From Kineothrix sp. MSJ-39 (GTDB lineage: Bacteria > Bacillota > Clostridia > Lachnospirales > Lachnospiraceae): a stretch of 64,000 nt of DNA. The stretch is taken from assembly GCF_018917935.1 (NCBI RefSeq), contig NZ_JAHLPN010000004.1, positions 62,001-126,000 on the forward strand, written 5' to 3'. The notes below the pieces were generated by a model that saw nothing but the letters and a program-made list of their open reading frames with translations, did not search any database and was not told the origin of the DNA. Shown here piece by piece: positions 35,831 through 44,167 of the stretch; within the stretch, counting starts at the first letter, position 1, and every line of letters starts with the position of its first letter. Both the position numbers and the translations under genes were made by a program.

Positions 35831-35932
35831 GAAAATCCTGCTGCTATCGCAGCACCCGCGCTTCGCGCTCCATGATTTTCTCGTTGTACGTTCGGGAGAA
35901 ACCAAATACATGCTTCGCATATGCTTGGTTTC
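35831..35932. repeat. Nested hairpins downstream of the Rrf2 gene
   Basis: GAAAATC (35831-35837) pairs with GATTTTC (35874-35880) around two small hairpins, GCTGC/GCAGC and GCGC-TTC-GCGC. A second element pairs GAAACCAA (35898-35905) with TTGGTTTC (35925-35932), with ATGC-TTC-GCAT inside. Neither has a T tract, so these are unlikely to be ordinary terminators. Confidence 0.65.
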
Positions 35933-35940
35933 CTTCCTCA

Positions 35941-36108
35941 CTACAAAAAGAATACCCCGGGATCAGAAATGATCCCGGGGATTTGTGTTGTGTTGTAAAT
36001 TATTTTAAAAATTACATTTTCATCCATAAAATTTCCTGTGATGTCGCCAGAAGGCACCCGATAAACACAGTTTTTTTCACGTACTTCTCCATCTTTTCTT
36101 TTAAACAT
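35941..36108 (-). CDS. Possible small protein downstream of the Nim-like gene
   Basis: A 55-residue frame starting MFKRKDGEVREKNC whose ATG overlaps the Nim-like stop by eight bases, with GGAAA upstream. It reads on into the 46-bp terminator copy at 35951, so its last residues come from terminator sequence. No family is recognised. It may be a gene tail left at the cassette edge or simply not be translated. Confidence 0.22.
   Translation of the reverse strand: MFKRKDGEVREKNCVYRVPSGDITGNFMDENVIFKIIYNTTQIPGIISDPGVFFL
35951..35996. terminator. 46-bp terminator repeat, copy 1
   Basis: Contains the hairpin CCCCGGGATC-AGAAAT-GATCCCGGGG and is identical over 46 bases to 40176-40221. It lies between the convergent rrf2 and Nim-like genes and can serve both. 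The A-rich left side gives a T tract on the minus strand. Confidence 0.85.
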
Positions 36109-36574
36109 AATATTTTCCGGTCTTTTCACAAACAGAAAGTTTCATGACTGCAGTTCCTTTTAACATATTGAATGGGATTTCTTTCCCACTTAAATGAGGT
36201 GTATACTTCTGAATAATTGCCGATAATGCAACTTTCTTTTCATCCATATCCTCAACAAGCTGTGCTGTCCCCCGAATTATAACACTTGCATAAGCAGTAT
36301 TGGTATCACATGGTTTTTCTTCCTTGTCAATCAGCAATCCCTGCATTTCATAAACATTAAAGCAAATATTATGGTTTCTTTGTATATTTTCAATTTTCTG
36401 TCCGGCAGGCAGTCCATGAATATAAATGAGATTATCGCAAAAAACATAATGCACTGGCACGTTGTAGGGTGTTCCATCCGGATTGACAGTTGCCAGAGTA
36501 CCTGTCAGGCAATTCAATAATAAATGCTCCATTTCCCCGTCCGTTAATTGGTGCGTTTTCATTCTGTGCTGCAT
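36101..36574 (-). CDS. Pyridoxamine 5'-phosphate oxidase-like flavoprotein (NimA-like)
   Basis: A 157-residue split-barrel flavin-binding protein. The layout with ATVNPDGTPYNVPVHYVF, then IYIHGLPAGQKIENI and NICFNVYE, resembles the NimA/nitroimidazole-reductase-like group of the PNPOx superfamily. The ATG at 36574 has a GGAGG site. It is the last full gene of a minus-strand set with NAT and DegT, beginning 48 bases after the DegT stop. A role in reducing nitro or other aromatic compounds is possible; the substrate is unknown. Confidence 0.85.
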   Translation of the reverse strand: MQHRMKTHQLTDGEMEHLLLNCLTGTLATVNPDGTPYNVPVHYVFCDNLIYIHGLPAGQKIENIQRNHNICFNVYEMQGLLIDKEEKPCDTNTAYASVIIRGTAQLVEDMDEKKVALSAIIQKYTPHLSGKEIPFNMLKGTAVMKLSVCEKTGKYYV

Positions 36575-36622
36575 GAGCAAATCCTCCTTTCGAATCATAT
36601 TCCTTGTTCCAAAACATTTCAT

Positions 36623-37714
36623 TTAAAACGCATTTATTTTTTCAATTACATACGCCTGTTCTTCCGCAGTCATTCCTGTGTAGATTGGCAGGCTCAATAC
36701 CTCATCCGCATATTGCTCCGCAATAGGATAATCACCTTTTTTTGCGCCAAGATACCGATAGCACTGCGCCAAGTGTGGCGGAACCGGATAGTGTATCAGT
36801 GTCTGAATGTCGTTCTTTGCAAGATACTTTAAAAGCGCATCTCTTTCACGGCATCGTATCACATACTGATGATAAATGCTGTCCGCACCTTTTTGTACCT
36901 GTGGCTTTAGAATCTTGCTGTTATTGATACCACTGTTATAGCAGTCCGCCAATGCTTTTCGTTCTTTGTTCAACTCATCCAGATGCGAAAGTTTTACCCG
37001 CAGCAAAGAAGCCTGTAACTCATCCAGCCGGGAGTTAAGACCTTCTATCTCGTGGTAATACCGGACACGGCTTCCGTAATTGCGCATCATCCGAACCATA
37101 TCCGCAAACGCTTCATCATCCGTTACAACTGCACCTGCATCCCCGAAAGCACCAAGGTTTTTTGTCGGATAGAAACTGAAGCATCCGGATATGCCAAAAG
37201 TTCCTGTCATTTTTCCGTCAAAGCATGCCCCATGAGACTGTGCGCAGTCCTCAATCACGGCTATACCGTGTTTTTGTGCAACTGCCATAATTTTTCCCAT
37301 ATTGCTGGCCTGCCCGTACAGATGTGTTACCAGAATTGCCTTTGTCCTGTCGGTCACAGCCGCCTCTATCCTCTGTGCGTCCATATTAAAATACTCATCC
37401 GGCTCCACAAACACAGGTGTTGCACCGTTCTCCGTGATTCCGATTACGGTCGCAATATAAGTGTTGGCCTGTACAATAACTTCGTCTCCTGCACCAATCC
37501 CCAATGCCCGCACAGACATGATCAGTGCATCCAATCCTGAATTTAGTCCTACACAATATTTTCTGCCTATATACGCAGCAAATTCCCGTTCAAACTGCTC
37601 CACTTCTTTTCCAAGCACATACCAGCCGGAACGGAGTACACATAGCGCAGCCTCCTCATATTCCCGTTGGTACATTTGAAACTGCCTGTCCAGCACATTC
37701 GTTTTTATCTGCAT
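36623..37714 (-). CDS. DegT/DnrJ/EryC1/StrS family PLP aminotransferase
   Basis: A 363-residue sugar aminotransferase-type enzyme. Seen are NSGLDALIMSVRALGIGAGD at the cofactor phosphate site, AVIEDCAQSHGA with the PLP-stacking region, and the PLP lysine in SFYPTKNLGAFGDAG. The family transfers an amino group to keto sugars, usually TDP- or UDP-linked, for glycan or antibiotic sugars. No other nucleotide-sugar gene is nearby, which is odd. It lies five bases after the NAT stop. The ribosome binding site is weak, so it may depend on coupling to NAT. Confidence 0.92.
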   Translation of the reverse strand: MQIKTNVLDRQFQMYQREYEEAALCVLRSGWYVLGKEVEQFEREFAAYIGRKYCVGLNSGLDALIMSVRALGIGAGDEVIVQANTYIATVIGITENGATPVFVEPDEYFNMDAQRIEAAVTDRTKAILVTHLYGQASNMGKIMAVAQKHGIAVIEDCAQSHGACFDGKMTGTFGISGCFSFYPTKNLGAFGDAGAVVTDDEAFADMVRMMRNYGSRVRYYHEIEGLNSRLDELQASLLRVKLSHLDELNKERKALADCYNSGINNSKILKPQVQKGADSIYHQYVIRCRERDALLKYLAKNDIQTLIHYPVPPHLAQCYRYLGAKKGDYPIAEQYADEVLSLPIYTGMTAEEQAYVIEKINAF

Positions 37715-37719
37715 CTTCG

Positions 37720-38556
37720 TTACACTGCCCCTTTCTGCGGTACTTCTTTCCCGTTTTCGTCCTTTTTCTCTTTCAGATTATGAGAATATCCATCTAACCC
37801 AAAATATGTTTTTAAAATATTACTAGTTTCCAATTTACTGGTGAGTTTTTTTCTCAACTGTACCTTTGCATTCCGGTATTCCCGAAATACGCCGTCTACT
37901 AAAGTGAAATTGCTTTCCCCGCTGAAAATAGATATTTTCATAAATTTATTAAACGTGGAATCGGGATGTTTTTCACAATAGAAAGAGGGCATGACAAAAT
38001 CATCATCTATCTGTGGCTCCTCCGTAAATCCATACATGGCTTTCCATGCCTTTCCCCGTTCTTTCTGCCAGAGCACCCACCCATAAAAAGGATCCCGCCC
38101 AAATCTGTATTGGCAAACGCCATCCGACTGCAATTCATCACATCTCAATTTCAACGGAATCCTTGGGGATTCGCTCCGTACTCCTACGTCGGTAAGGTAA
38201 CGCTCATTTCCCATTTGAACAATCAAAACCCTGTGTCTTCTCATCTGCACAATTCCCGGCTCATCCATAAACCTTGCGGAATATTGTGTAACCTGAAATC
38301 CGATGCTTTTAAGAAGCTCTCCATACAAACCTTGAAGTTCGAAACAATATCCACCTCGCTCTTCTGCCACAATCTTCTGGAATAAATCTTCCACTTTCAA
38401 AGACAGCGGTATACCCGCCAATATAGCAAGATTTTCATAGGGAATATGGGTGATATGCGCCCACTGCAACCCGGATAAAGTATCTAAATTCGGGAAAACG
38501 GGCTGGCTGTACTCAATCCGTTGTAAATATTGTTTTATCTGCATATTCTCCAGCAT
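37720..38556 (-). CDS. Arylamine N-acetyltransferase family protein
   Basis: A 278-residue NAT-family enzyme that transfers acyl groups from CoA to aromatic amines or amine-bearing natural products. The catalytic triad is visible: Cys in ERGGYCFELQGLYGELL, His in RRHRVLIVQ and Asp in YLTDVGV. I chose the ATG at 38556 because AAGGTGG lies six bases upstream; the frame can extend to a GTG at 38568. It is the first gene of the NAT-DegT-Nim set, divergent from the MocR regulator. Confidence 0.92.
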   Translation of the reverse strand: MLENMQIKQYLQRIEYSQPVFPNLDTLSGLQWAHITHIPYENLAILAGIPLSLKVEDLFQKIVAEERGGYCFELQGLYGELLKSIGFQVTQYSARFMDEPGIVQMRRHRVLIVQMGNERYLTDVGVRSESPRIPLKLRCDELQSDGVCQYRFGRDPFYGWVLWQKERGKAWKAMYGFTEEPQIDDDFVMPSFYCEKHPDSTFNKFMKISIFSGESNFTLVDGVFREYRNAKVQLRKKLTSKLETSNILKTYFGLDGYSHNLKEKKDENGKEVPQKGAV

Positions 38557-38626
38557 ATCTAAATCCACCTTGTTTTCATCTGCTTTTCCTTGCGTTTTTC
38601 TACAATATTTTTTATACTATCATCAG

Positions 38627-38674
38627 ATTGGTTCTTCTTAAAGTTCCAATTTCATAAAATTATATAGAACCAAT
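38627..38674. promoter_or_regulatory. Candidate MocR operator between divergent genes
   Basis: ATTGGTTCT (38627-38635) and AGAACCAAT (38666-38674) are perfect inverted 9-mers, with a further related half-site GTTCCAAT at 38643-38650 between them. They fill the middle of the 148-base gap between NAT and mocR, the usual place for a MocR-controlled divergent promoter. Confidence 0.5.
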
Positions 38675-38704
38675 TTTCAAAGCAGATATGGAGGGACGGA
38701 TGAG

Positions 38705-40105
38705 ATGCTTACAATTGACAAAAAATCCGGAGTTTCTCTTTATGGACAGTTATACGAACAGTTAAAACAACAAATTTTTTCCGGGAATATGGCTGCCGGA
38801 CAACGGCTGCCTGCTACCCGTGAACTTGCCGCCGAATATCATTTAAGCAGAAATACGGTCATCAATGCGTACCGCCAATTGGAAGTGGAAGGGTATATAA
38901 GGCCCGTCACTGGTTCCGGGTATTATGTGGAAAACCTTACCTCTTTTAAAATTGATTTCCCGAAACCTGCTACTTTTCCGGTCATGTCAAAACAAACGGC
39001 AAAGTCATACGACTATACATTTGTCTACGGCGATCTGGATTACAATTGCTACAGTTCCAAAACATGGCGAAAATGTATGCTAAATGCTTACGACACACTC
39101 GCCTCAAAAGACAGCATAGCCTATGAGGAACCACAGGGATTTTCTAATCTGCGTCATATCCTCAGTGGCTATCTGTATCTGTCACGGGGCGTCAAATGTT
39201 CTGCTGAGCAAATCATATTTACAAGCGGTCATCAACAGTCCATGAATATGATAGCAAGCCTGTTTCACCGTACAGACTGGGGCTTCGCTATGGAAGATCC
39301 TGGCTACAGTGGAACAAGACAGGTCATGGAACATCATGATTTCCATATCACACCTGTCCCCGTAGAAAATGATGGAATTTCCATTGATGGAATTCAAAAT
39401 CTTTTTCATACGCTGCTGTGCGTCACACCGTCCCACCAATTCCCATTAGGGAGCGTACTGCCTATATCAAAACGGTTACAGCTTTTGGAATGGGTAAAGA
39501 AAAATGACGGATACATCATAGAAGATGACTATGACAGTGAACTGCGTTACCACAACCGCCCCATACCCTCCCTGCAGTCCATTGATTCCAGTGAGCGCAC
39601 CATCTATCTCGGAACTTTTTCAAAATCACTTTCCCCCGACTTAAGGATGGCATATATGGTACTTCCAACACACCTGCTGCCTTCCTATCGAGAAAAATAT
39701 TTATATGCAAACTGTACAGTTCCTGCGCTTCTTCAATTAACGCTTGCCGAATACATAGAAAGCGGAGAATATCAGCGTCATATCAATGCCATGAGAACAC
39801 ATTACAGAAAAAAGCATGATTACATCAGAAATTATGTCAAAGAAAATTTATCCGGAAAAGCTGTCCTGCTCGGCGAGGATGCTGGTTTGCACTTTGTCCT
39901 CTCCATACAAACAAAGAGAAAACAGGATGAACTGATAGAATATTTTACACGGAACAGAATACAGATATACCCTACAGCTCCTTTTTGGAGCAATAAGGCT
40001 CTCTACCCTCAAAATCAATTTTTACTTGGCTTTAGTGCAATACCACTGACGCAACTTCCAAAAGCAATGGAACGTCTCTCAGAAGTAATAAACGGCATAG
40101 ATTGA
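38705..40105 (+). CDS. MocR-type regulator (GntR DNA-binding domain fused to PLP aminotransferase domain)
   Basis: A 466-residue MocR/PdxR-family protein. The N-terminal 75 residues are a GntR winged helix (LYGQLYEQLKQQIFSGNM, LPATRELAAEYHLSRNTV). The rest is a fold-type I aminotransferase-like domain with EDDYDSELRY and the PLP lysine in YLGTFSKSLSPDLRMAY. Such proteins bind PLP or an amine adduct and switch divergent genes. A GGAGGG site precedes the ATG. I infer that it controls the NAT-DegT-Nim genes and that the signal is an amine or a vitamin B6 form. Confidence 0.92.
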   Translation: MLTIDKKSGVSLYGQLYEQLKQQIFSGNMAAGQRLPATRELAAEYHLSRNTVINAYRQLEVEGYIRPVTGSGYYVENLTSFKIDFPKPATFPVMSKQTAKSYDYTFVYGDLDYNCYSSKTWRKCMLNAYDTLASKDSIAYEEPQGFSNLRHILSGYLYLSRGVKCSAEQIIFTSGHQQSMNMIASLFHRTDWGFAMEDPGYSGTRQVMEHHDFHITPVPVENDGISIDGIQNLFHTLLCVTPSHQFPLGSVLPISKRLQLLEWVKKNDGYIIEDDYDSELRYHNRPIPSLQSIDSSERTIYLGTFSKSLSPDLRMAYMVLPTHLLPSYREKYLYANCTVPALLQLTLAEYIESGEYQRHINAMRTHYRKKHDYIRNYVKENLSGKAVLLGEDAGLHFVLSIQTKRKQDELIEYFTRNRIQIYPTAPFWSNKALYPQNQFLLGFSAIPLTQLPKAMERLSEVINGID

Positions 40106-40175
40106 ATTTGTGGGGTTTACCGAAAAAGAATTCTTACGTTTGAAGCTTTTAAGTTCGAATCTAAATACAAAATAA

Positions 40176-40221
40176 AATACCCCGGGATCAGAAATGATCC
40201 CGGGGATTTGTGTTGTGTTGT
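40176..40221. terminator. 46-bp terminator repeat, copy 2 (end of tsf)
   Basis: Identical over 46 bases to 35951-35996. On the minus strand the GC-rich 10-bp stem is followed by TATTTTATTTTG, a good T tract, 55 bases after the tsf stop. It therefore looks like the native rpsB-tsf terminator, with copy 1 the derived one, though the reverse cannot be excluded. Confidence 0.9.
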
Positions 40222-40275
40222 GAGTTTTATTAACTTTATTATGATTTGTAGTCTAATACTTGATTTACCTGTAAA

Positions 40276-41358
40276 TTAAGCATTAGCCATCTGTGCAGCT
40301 ACTTCTGCAGCGAAGTCTTCATTTTTCTTTTCCATACCTTCGCCAACTTCAAAACGAACAAATTTCTTGATTGCAAGATCTTTGTTTACAGAAGCAAGAT
40401 ATTTTGCTACAGACTGTTTTCCATCTTCTGCTTTTACATATGTCTGATCAAGCAGGCAGATCTCTTTCAGCTGCTTAGATACACGACCTTCTACAAGACC
40501 GTTGAAGATCTTATCAGCTACGATTGTTTCTTTATCAGCCATAGCGATCTCAGCAAGCTGTGCAGCAGCTTCCTTTGAAAGGAAGTTGAATAAATACTGC
40601 ATATTAGATTTCTTTTCTTCGTAGATAGCTACATCTTCTGCTGACCATACACCAGCAACTGCTTTTTCGATCAGTTTGTTTAAGATCGGTTTTGGCAGAG
40701 ATGCAGGATCATTTAATGCGCTGTCAACTGTGATCTCACGAAGCTTTGCGACTTCTTCATCAGCCATATCAGCTCTGCTGATATACTGTGGGTTCATAGC
40801 TGCGATCTGCATTGCGATATTTGTAAGTGCTTCCTTAGCTGCATCATCAGATGCGCCAGTACCGGCAACTAATACACCGATTCTTCCGCCGCCGTGAAGG
40901 TAAGATGTTACAACATCTCCTGTTACCTTCTCAAAACGTCTGAAGGATAATTTTTCACCAATTGTTGCTGTCTTTTCAACTAAAGCATCTTTCAGTCCGT
41001 TCTCACCAAGAAGTGCTTCTACATCTTCGCCGTCCTTGCCACCGTTTAAAGATGAAGCAAGTGCCTGATCAGCGATAGACTGTACAAATTCCTGGAATAC
41101 TGCGTTCTTTGCAACGAAGTCTGTTTCTGAGTTTACTTCTACAACAACTGCTGTATTACCGTTTGCTGCTGTACGTGTAATACCCTCTGCTGCGATACGG
41201 CTGGCTTTCTTCTCAGCCTTAGCTGCGCCGCTTTTTCTTAATACTTCAACTGCTGCATCCATATCTCCATCAGTTTCTGCAAGAGCTTTCTTACAGTCCA
41301 TCATGCCTGCACCAGTCATTTCTCTTAACTCTTTTACCATAGCTGCTGTGATAGCCAT
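40276..41358 (-). CDS. tsf: Translation elongation factor Ts
   Basis: Recycles EF-Tu by exchanging GDP for GTP. The N-terminus ITAAMVKELREMTGAGMMDC and the core EVNSETDFVAKNAVFQEFV are unmistakable. At 360 residues it is longer than common EF-Ts (about 280-310); the extra sequence is in the C-terminal half around residues 210-285 (LPKPILNKLIEKAVAGVWSA onward). The start at 41358 has a GGAGG site. It lies 54 bases after rpsB and ends at the duplicated terminator. Confidence 0.97.
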   Translation of the reverse strand: MAITAAMVKELREMTGAGMMDCKKALAETDGDMDAAVEVLRKSGAAKAEKKASRIAAEGITRTAANGNTAVVVEVNSETDFVAKNAVFQEFVQSIADQALASSLNGGKDGEDVEALLGENGLKDALVEKTATIGEKLSFRRFEKVTGDVVTSYLHGGGRIGVLVAGTGASDDAAKEALTNIAMQIAAMNPQYISRADMADEEVAKLREITVDSALNDPASLPKPILNKLIEKAVAGVWSAEDVAIYEEKKSNMQYLFNFLSKEAAAQLAEIAMADKETIVADKIFNGLVEGRVSKQLKEICLLDQTYVKAEDGKQSVAKYLASVNKDLAIKKFVRFEVGEGMEKKNEDFAAEVAAQMANA

Positions 41359-41412
41359 TTTCGTGTCCTCCATTTATATTATGTTAGTCGTAATCTTACT
41401 TTCGGATACTGA

Positions 41413-42153
41413 TTATTCAGCATCTGCCTCTGCGGATTCTTCAGCTTCTGCCTGAGCAACTTCCTCAGCTGAACCCTGATTTGCTTCGATAACAGCATCT
41501 GCCATCTTGGAAACGATCAGTTTTACAGCACGGATAGCGTCATCGTTACCCGGGATAACGAAATCAAGTTCTTCAGGATCACAGTTTGTATCAGCGATAC
41601 CGATCAGAGTGATTCCAAGAGCCTGTGCTTCCTGTACGCAGATTCTTTCCTTCTTAGGGTCAACAACAAAGATTGCATCCGGAATATGTTCCATCTCTTT
41701 GATACCGCCTAAGTTCTTCTCGAGTTTTTCCATTTCTTTCTTGATCTGGATTACTTCTTTTTTAGGAAGAACATCAAATGTACCGTCTTCTTCCATAGCT
41801 TCATATTTCTTTAATGTAGCGATACGTGTCTGGATTGTCTTGAAGTTTGTCAGCATACCGCCTAACCATCTCTCATTTACATAGTACATACCGCAACGCT
41901 CAGCTTCTGTCTTAACAGCTTCCTGTGCCTGCTTCTTTGTACCAACGAAAAGGATTGTACCACCTGCTGCAGCGATTTCAGATACTGCCTGATAAGCTTC
42001 GTCTACTTTACCTACAGATGTCTGCAGATCGATAATGTGGATACCATTTCTCTCTGTGTAGATGTATGGAGCCATCTTAGGGTTCCATCTTCTTGTCTGA
42101 TGTCCGAAATGAACACCTGCTTCTAATAACTGTTTCATTGAAATAACGCTCAT
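41413..42153 (-). CDS. rpsB: 30S ribosomal protein S2
   Basis: The 246-residue length and signatures [20 protein letters not shown] and [12 protein letters not shown] identify S2. The C-terminus is the usual acidic Glu/Ala tail. A GGAGG site precedes the ATG. The 176-base leader up to the flagellar terminator contains a 21-bp near-palindrome (GTAATAAA/TTTATTAC, 42246-42266) and may be regulatory. Confidence 0.97.
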   Translation of the reverse strand: MSVISMKQLLEAGVHFGHQTRRWNPKMAPYIYTERNGIHIIDLQTSVGKVDEAYQAVSEIAAAGGTILFVGTKKQAQEAVKTEAERCGMYYVNERWLGGMLTNFKTIQTRIATLKKYEAMEEDGTFDVLPKKEVIQIKKEMEKLEKNLGGIKEMEHIPDAIFVVDPKKERICVQEAQALGITLIGIADTNCDPEELDFVIPGNDDAIRAVKLIVSKMADAVIEANQGSAEEVAQAEAEESAEADAE

Positions 42154-42245
42154 GTCTTTACCTCCATTTGGTTTTTTTGCTTCCGCATGCTTCTTCTTTT
42201 ACAGTCATTCTTCCCGGGCGTTATACGGGATGTGCGCTGCACAAA

Positions 42246-42266
42246 GTAATAAAATGCATTTATTAC
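42246..42266 (-). promoter_or_regulatory. Palindrome in the rpsB leader
   Basis: GTAATAAA (42246-42253) pairs with TTTATTAC (42259-42266) in the untranslated region about 93 bases before the rpsB start. It could be an autoregulatory r-protein leader element or a promoter-proximal operator. No known S2 leader consensus was tested. Confidence 0.35.
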
Positions 42267-42329
42267 CCAGAAAACCAACTGAAAATCTGCATACGTGTTT
42301 TCTAGTCACAACGAATAGAGTTTAACATA

Positions 42330-42357
42330 AAAAATCCCTTACTGCAAGGGATTTTTC
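42330..42357 (-). terminator. Terminator at the end of the flagellar/chemotaxis operon
   Basis: AAAAATCCCTT pairs with AAGGGATTTTT around a five-base loop, giving a T tract on either strand. It lies 22 bases after the last gene of the operon (ends at 42380) and separates it from rpsB-tsf. Confidence 0.88.
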
Positions 42358-42379
42358 GTATTTTGTGAAATTGTGAATT

Positions 42380-43141
42380 CTACCTCGTTGTCAGAATCTT
42401 TGCGATCTCCGCCTCGCCGGAACCTGCCGGAATTGTCTTGACACCCGTGCAGATCTTCTTATCATAACCATTTTGGCAGAGATATTTGTCATAGGCGGCT
42501 GCATCGCTGACCAGTCCTGCCTCATACAGCTTTCTGGCTACCGTATCGGAGCCGTCGCCGCTGCTGACTGTGATCTGCTTGCTGCCTGCAGCTTGTGTAT
42601 CTGTGTCTGCTATACTGCTGCCCGCTGCGTCTGTCTGTTCTGTATCACCTGCAGCGCTTTCGTCCTGTTCATCCGCCGAACTTTCATCTGCTGTGCTTTC
42701 CGCCGTACTGTCCGCATCTGCACTGCCGTCTGTCTGCCCGGTCTTTGTTTCCGTACGTTCTGCCGCATCCGGATCTTCATGATAAATGTCCTGCTGCAGG
42801 CTGTCTGTCATTCCTGCTTCAGCAGCATCTGTATTTCCCACTTCCCTGTCGAGCAGTGGATTTTCTGTTTTTTCTTCTGCTGCCAGTTGATTTGCCAGAG
42901 AAGTTTCTTCCTTCACCTGATCGGACAGCTCAGTCGATTTTGTATCTTCCGCAGCATTCTCTGACACTGTATCTGCCAGCACATCACTGCTGTATTTCAT
43001 TTCCATGCCAAGTGCTTCGGCGCGTTCTATGATCTGTTCATCTGTCAGACGCTCTGTTTTGCCATGTATTGTCAGTGCCATAAGGATCGCTGTCACAAAA
43101 ATGCCAATGCCGAGCCCCCGCATATAATATCGTAATTTCAT
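42380..43141 (-). CDS. MltG/YceG-like membrane protein lacking the catalytic domain
   Basis: A 253-residue protein with one N-terminal membrane helix (residues about 8-24), a long acidic, low-complexity region rich in Asp, Glu, Ser, Thr and Ala, and a C-terminal 60-residue domain (DGSDTVARKLYEAGLV, VKTIPAGSGEAEIAKILT). That domain matches the small LysM-like N-terminal part of endolytic transglycosylase MltG, but the lytic domain is absent. It may bind peptidoglycan and help flagellar or wall assembly. It is the last gene of the operon, two bases after the DUF6115-like gene. Confidence 0.75.
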   Translation of the reverse strand: MKLRYYMRGLGIGIFVTAILMALTIHGKTERLTDEQIIERAEALGMEMKYSSDVLADTVSENAAEDTKSTELSDQVKEETSLANQLAAEEKTENPLLDREVGNTDAAEAGMTDSLQQDIYHEDPDAAERTETKTGQTDGSADADSTAESTADESSADEQDESAAGDTEQTDAAGSSIADTDTQAAGSKQITVSSGDGSDTVARKLYEAGLVSDAAAYDKYLCQNGYDKKICTGVKTIPAGSGEAEIAKILTTR

Positions 43142-43143
43142 CC

Positions 43144-44139
43144 CTACATCTCCTTAAACAAGTCAATGATCAGTTTTACTTCGCCGACGCCGAGCCCAAG
43201 CTCTTTTGCGATCGCCACATTGCTTTTTCCCTGTTTATGAAGCGCGAGTACGCGTTCGTTTTTATTGCTGCTGTCTGTAATCGGCTGCAGAGAAAGTGCA
43301 ATATCGCCGTTTTCCAGTGTCTGCTGCTTTGTCTTTGCTTCTGCTTTTGCCTTCGCAACCTTTTTCGGTTTATTTTCTGCCGTTTTTGCTTTTTCCGCAG
43401 GCTTAGCTGCCGGTTTTACCGCAATTTTCTCCTCAGTCTTCACTGCCGGTTCTGCCGGCTTTTCAGCTTTTTCTTCTGCCGTAGCTGCTTTTTTCTCCTT
43501 TGGGATCACAGGGCTCTGTGCAATTGCCTTTTTAACAACAGACTCCGCCGCTTTATCCATCTCATGCAGGCTGTCCTCCCTGCGTTTCAGCTTTTCAATC
43601 CCGGAAAGACTGATCGGCTCAAAATTTTCCTCCACAATCGGTTCACCCGTTCTCGCATCTTCCATCACAGGTTCAACCGGGACATCCGGATCGATTTCAG
43701 GCTCTGCCGCCCGTGCAGCATCCAGCTCACTCACCTTGGCATTTGCTTCCTTCACCGCCATAGATACTTCTGTTGCCGTTTCTTTCAAATTTTCATGCTT
43801 GTTATTGAGCATGTCATATAAAAACATGACTTCTTCATGGTTTTTATGGATATCTTCCAGAACAGTCTGTGCATACTCTGAAACTGCTGTCATCTTTTCA
43901 TTCGTCAGGCGTTCCAGCCCCCGCTCTGTTTTTTCCATGGAATAATGAATGGTTTCATCCACAGCGTCTGTTACCTGTGAGCGTACATTTTTCATTTCCT
44001 CCTGCAAAAGTTCCTGCAGTTTTTCCTGTGTCAGTTGTCTGTCTGCTGCGTCCAGTTCACTTTTGCTTTCCGGTACGATAAAACTTGCAATAAAAATAAC
44101 CGCACCTAATATCAGAAGCAAAATCTCCAATGTTGTCAT
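43144..44139 (-). CDS. DUF6115-like membrane-anchored coiled-coil protein
   Basis: A 331-residue protein with one N-terminal membrane helix (residues about 4-22), a long coiled coil (to about 155), a Pro/Glu and then Ala/Lys-rich linker (about 155-290), and a short C-terminal helix-turn-helix-like end (LHKQGKSNVAIAKELGLGVG, then EVKLIIDLF). This matches proteins placed at the end of fla/che operons in Clostridia, often labelled DUF6115; I am moderately sure of that name. The function is unknown. Confidence 0.7.
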   Translation of the reverse strand: MTTLEILLLILGAVIFIASFIVPESKSELDAADRQLTQEKLQELLQEEMKNVRSQVTDAVDETIHYSMEKTERGLERLTNEKMTAVSEYAQTVLEDIHKNHEEVMFLYDMLNNKHENLKETATEVSMAVKEANAKVSELDAARAAEPEIDPDVPVEPVMEDARTGEPIVEENFEPISLSGIEKLKRREDSLHEMDKAAESVVKKAIAQSPVIPKEKKAATAEEKAEKPAEPAVKTEEKIAVKPAAKPAEKAKTAENKPKKVAKAKAEAKTKQQTLENGDIALSLQPITDSSNKNERVLALHKQGKSNVAIAKELGLGVGEVKLIIDLFKEM

Positions 44140-44167
44140 AGTATCTTCCTCTTTTCATATGCCAGTA

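Noticed and set aside
43265-43945. 226-codon plus-strand frame of Ser/Ala/Phe
   Set aside because: Antisense of the Ala/Lys/Glu-rich linker of the DUF6115-like gene; composition artefact.
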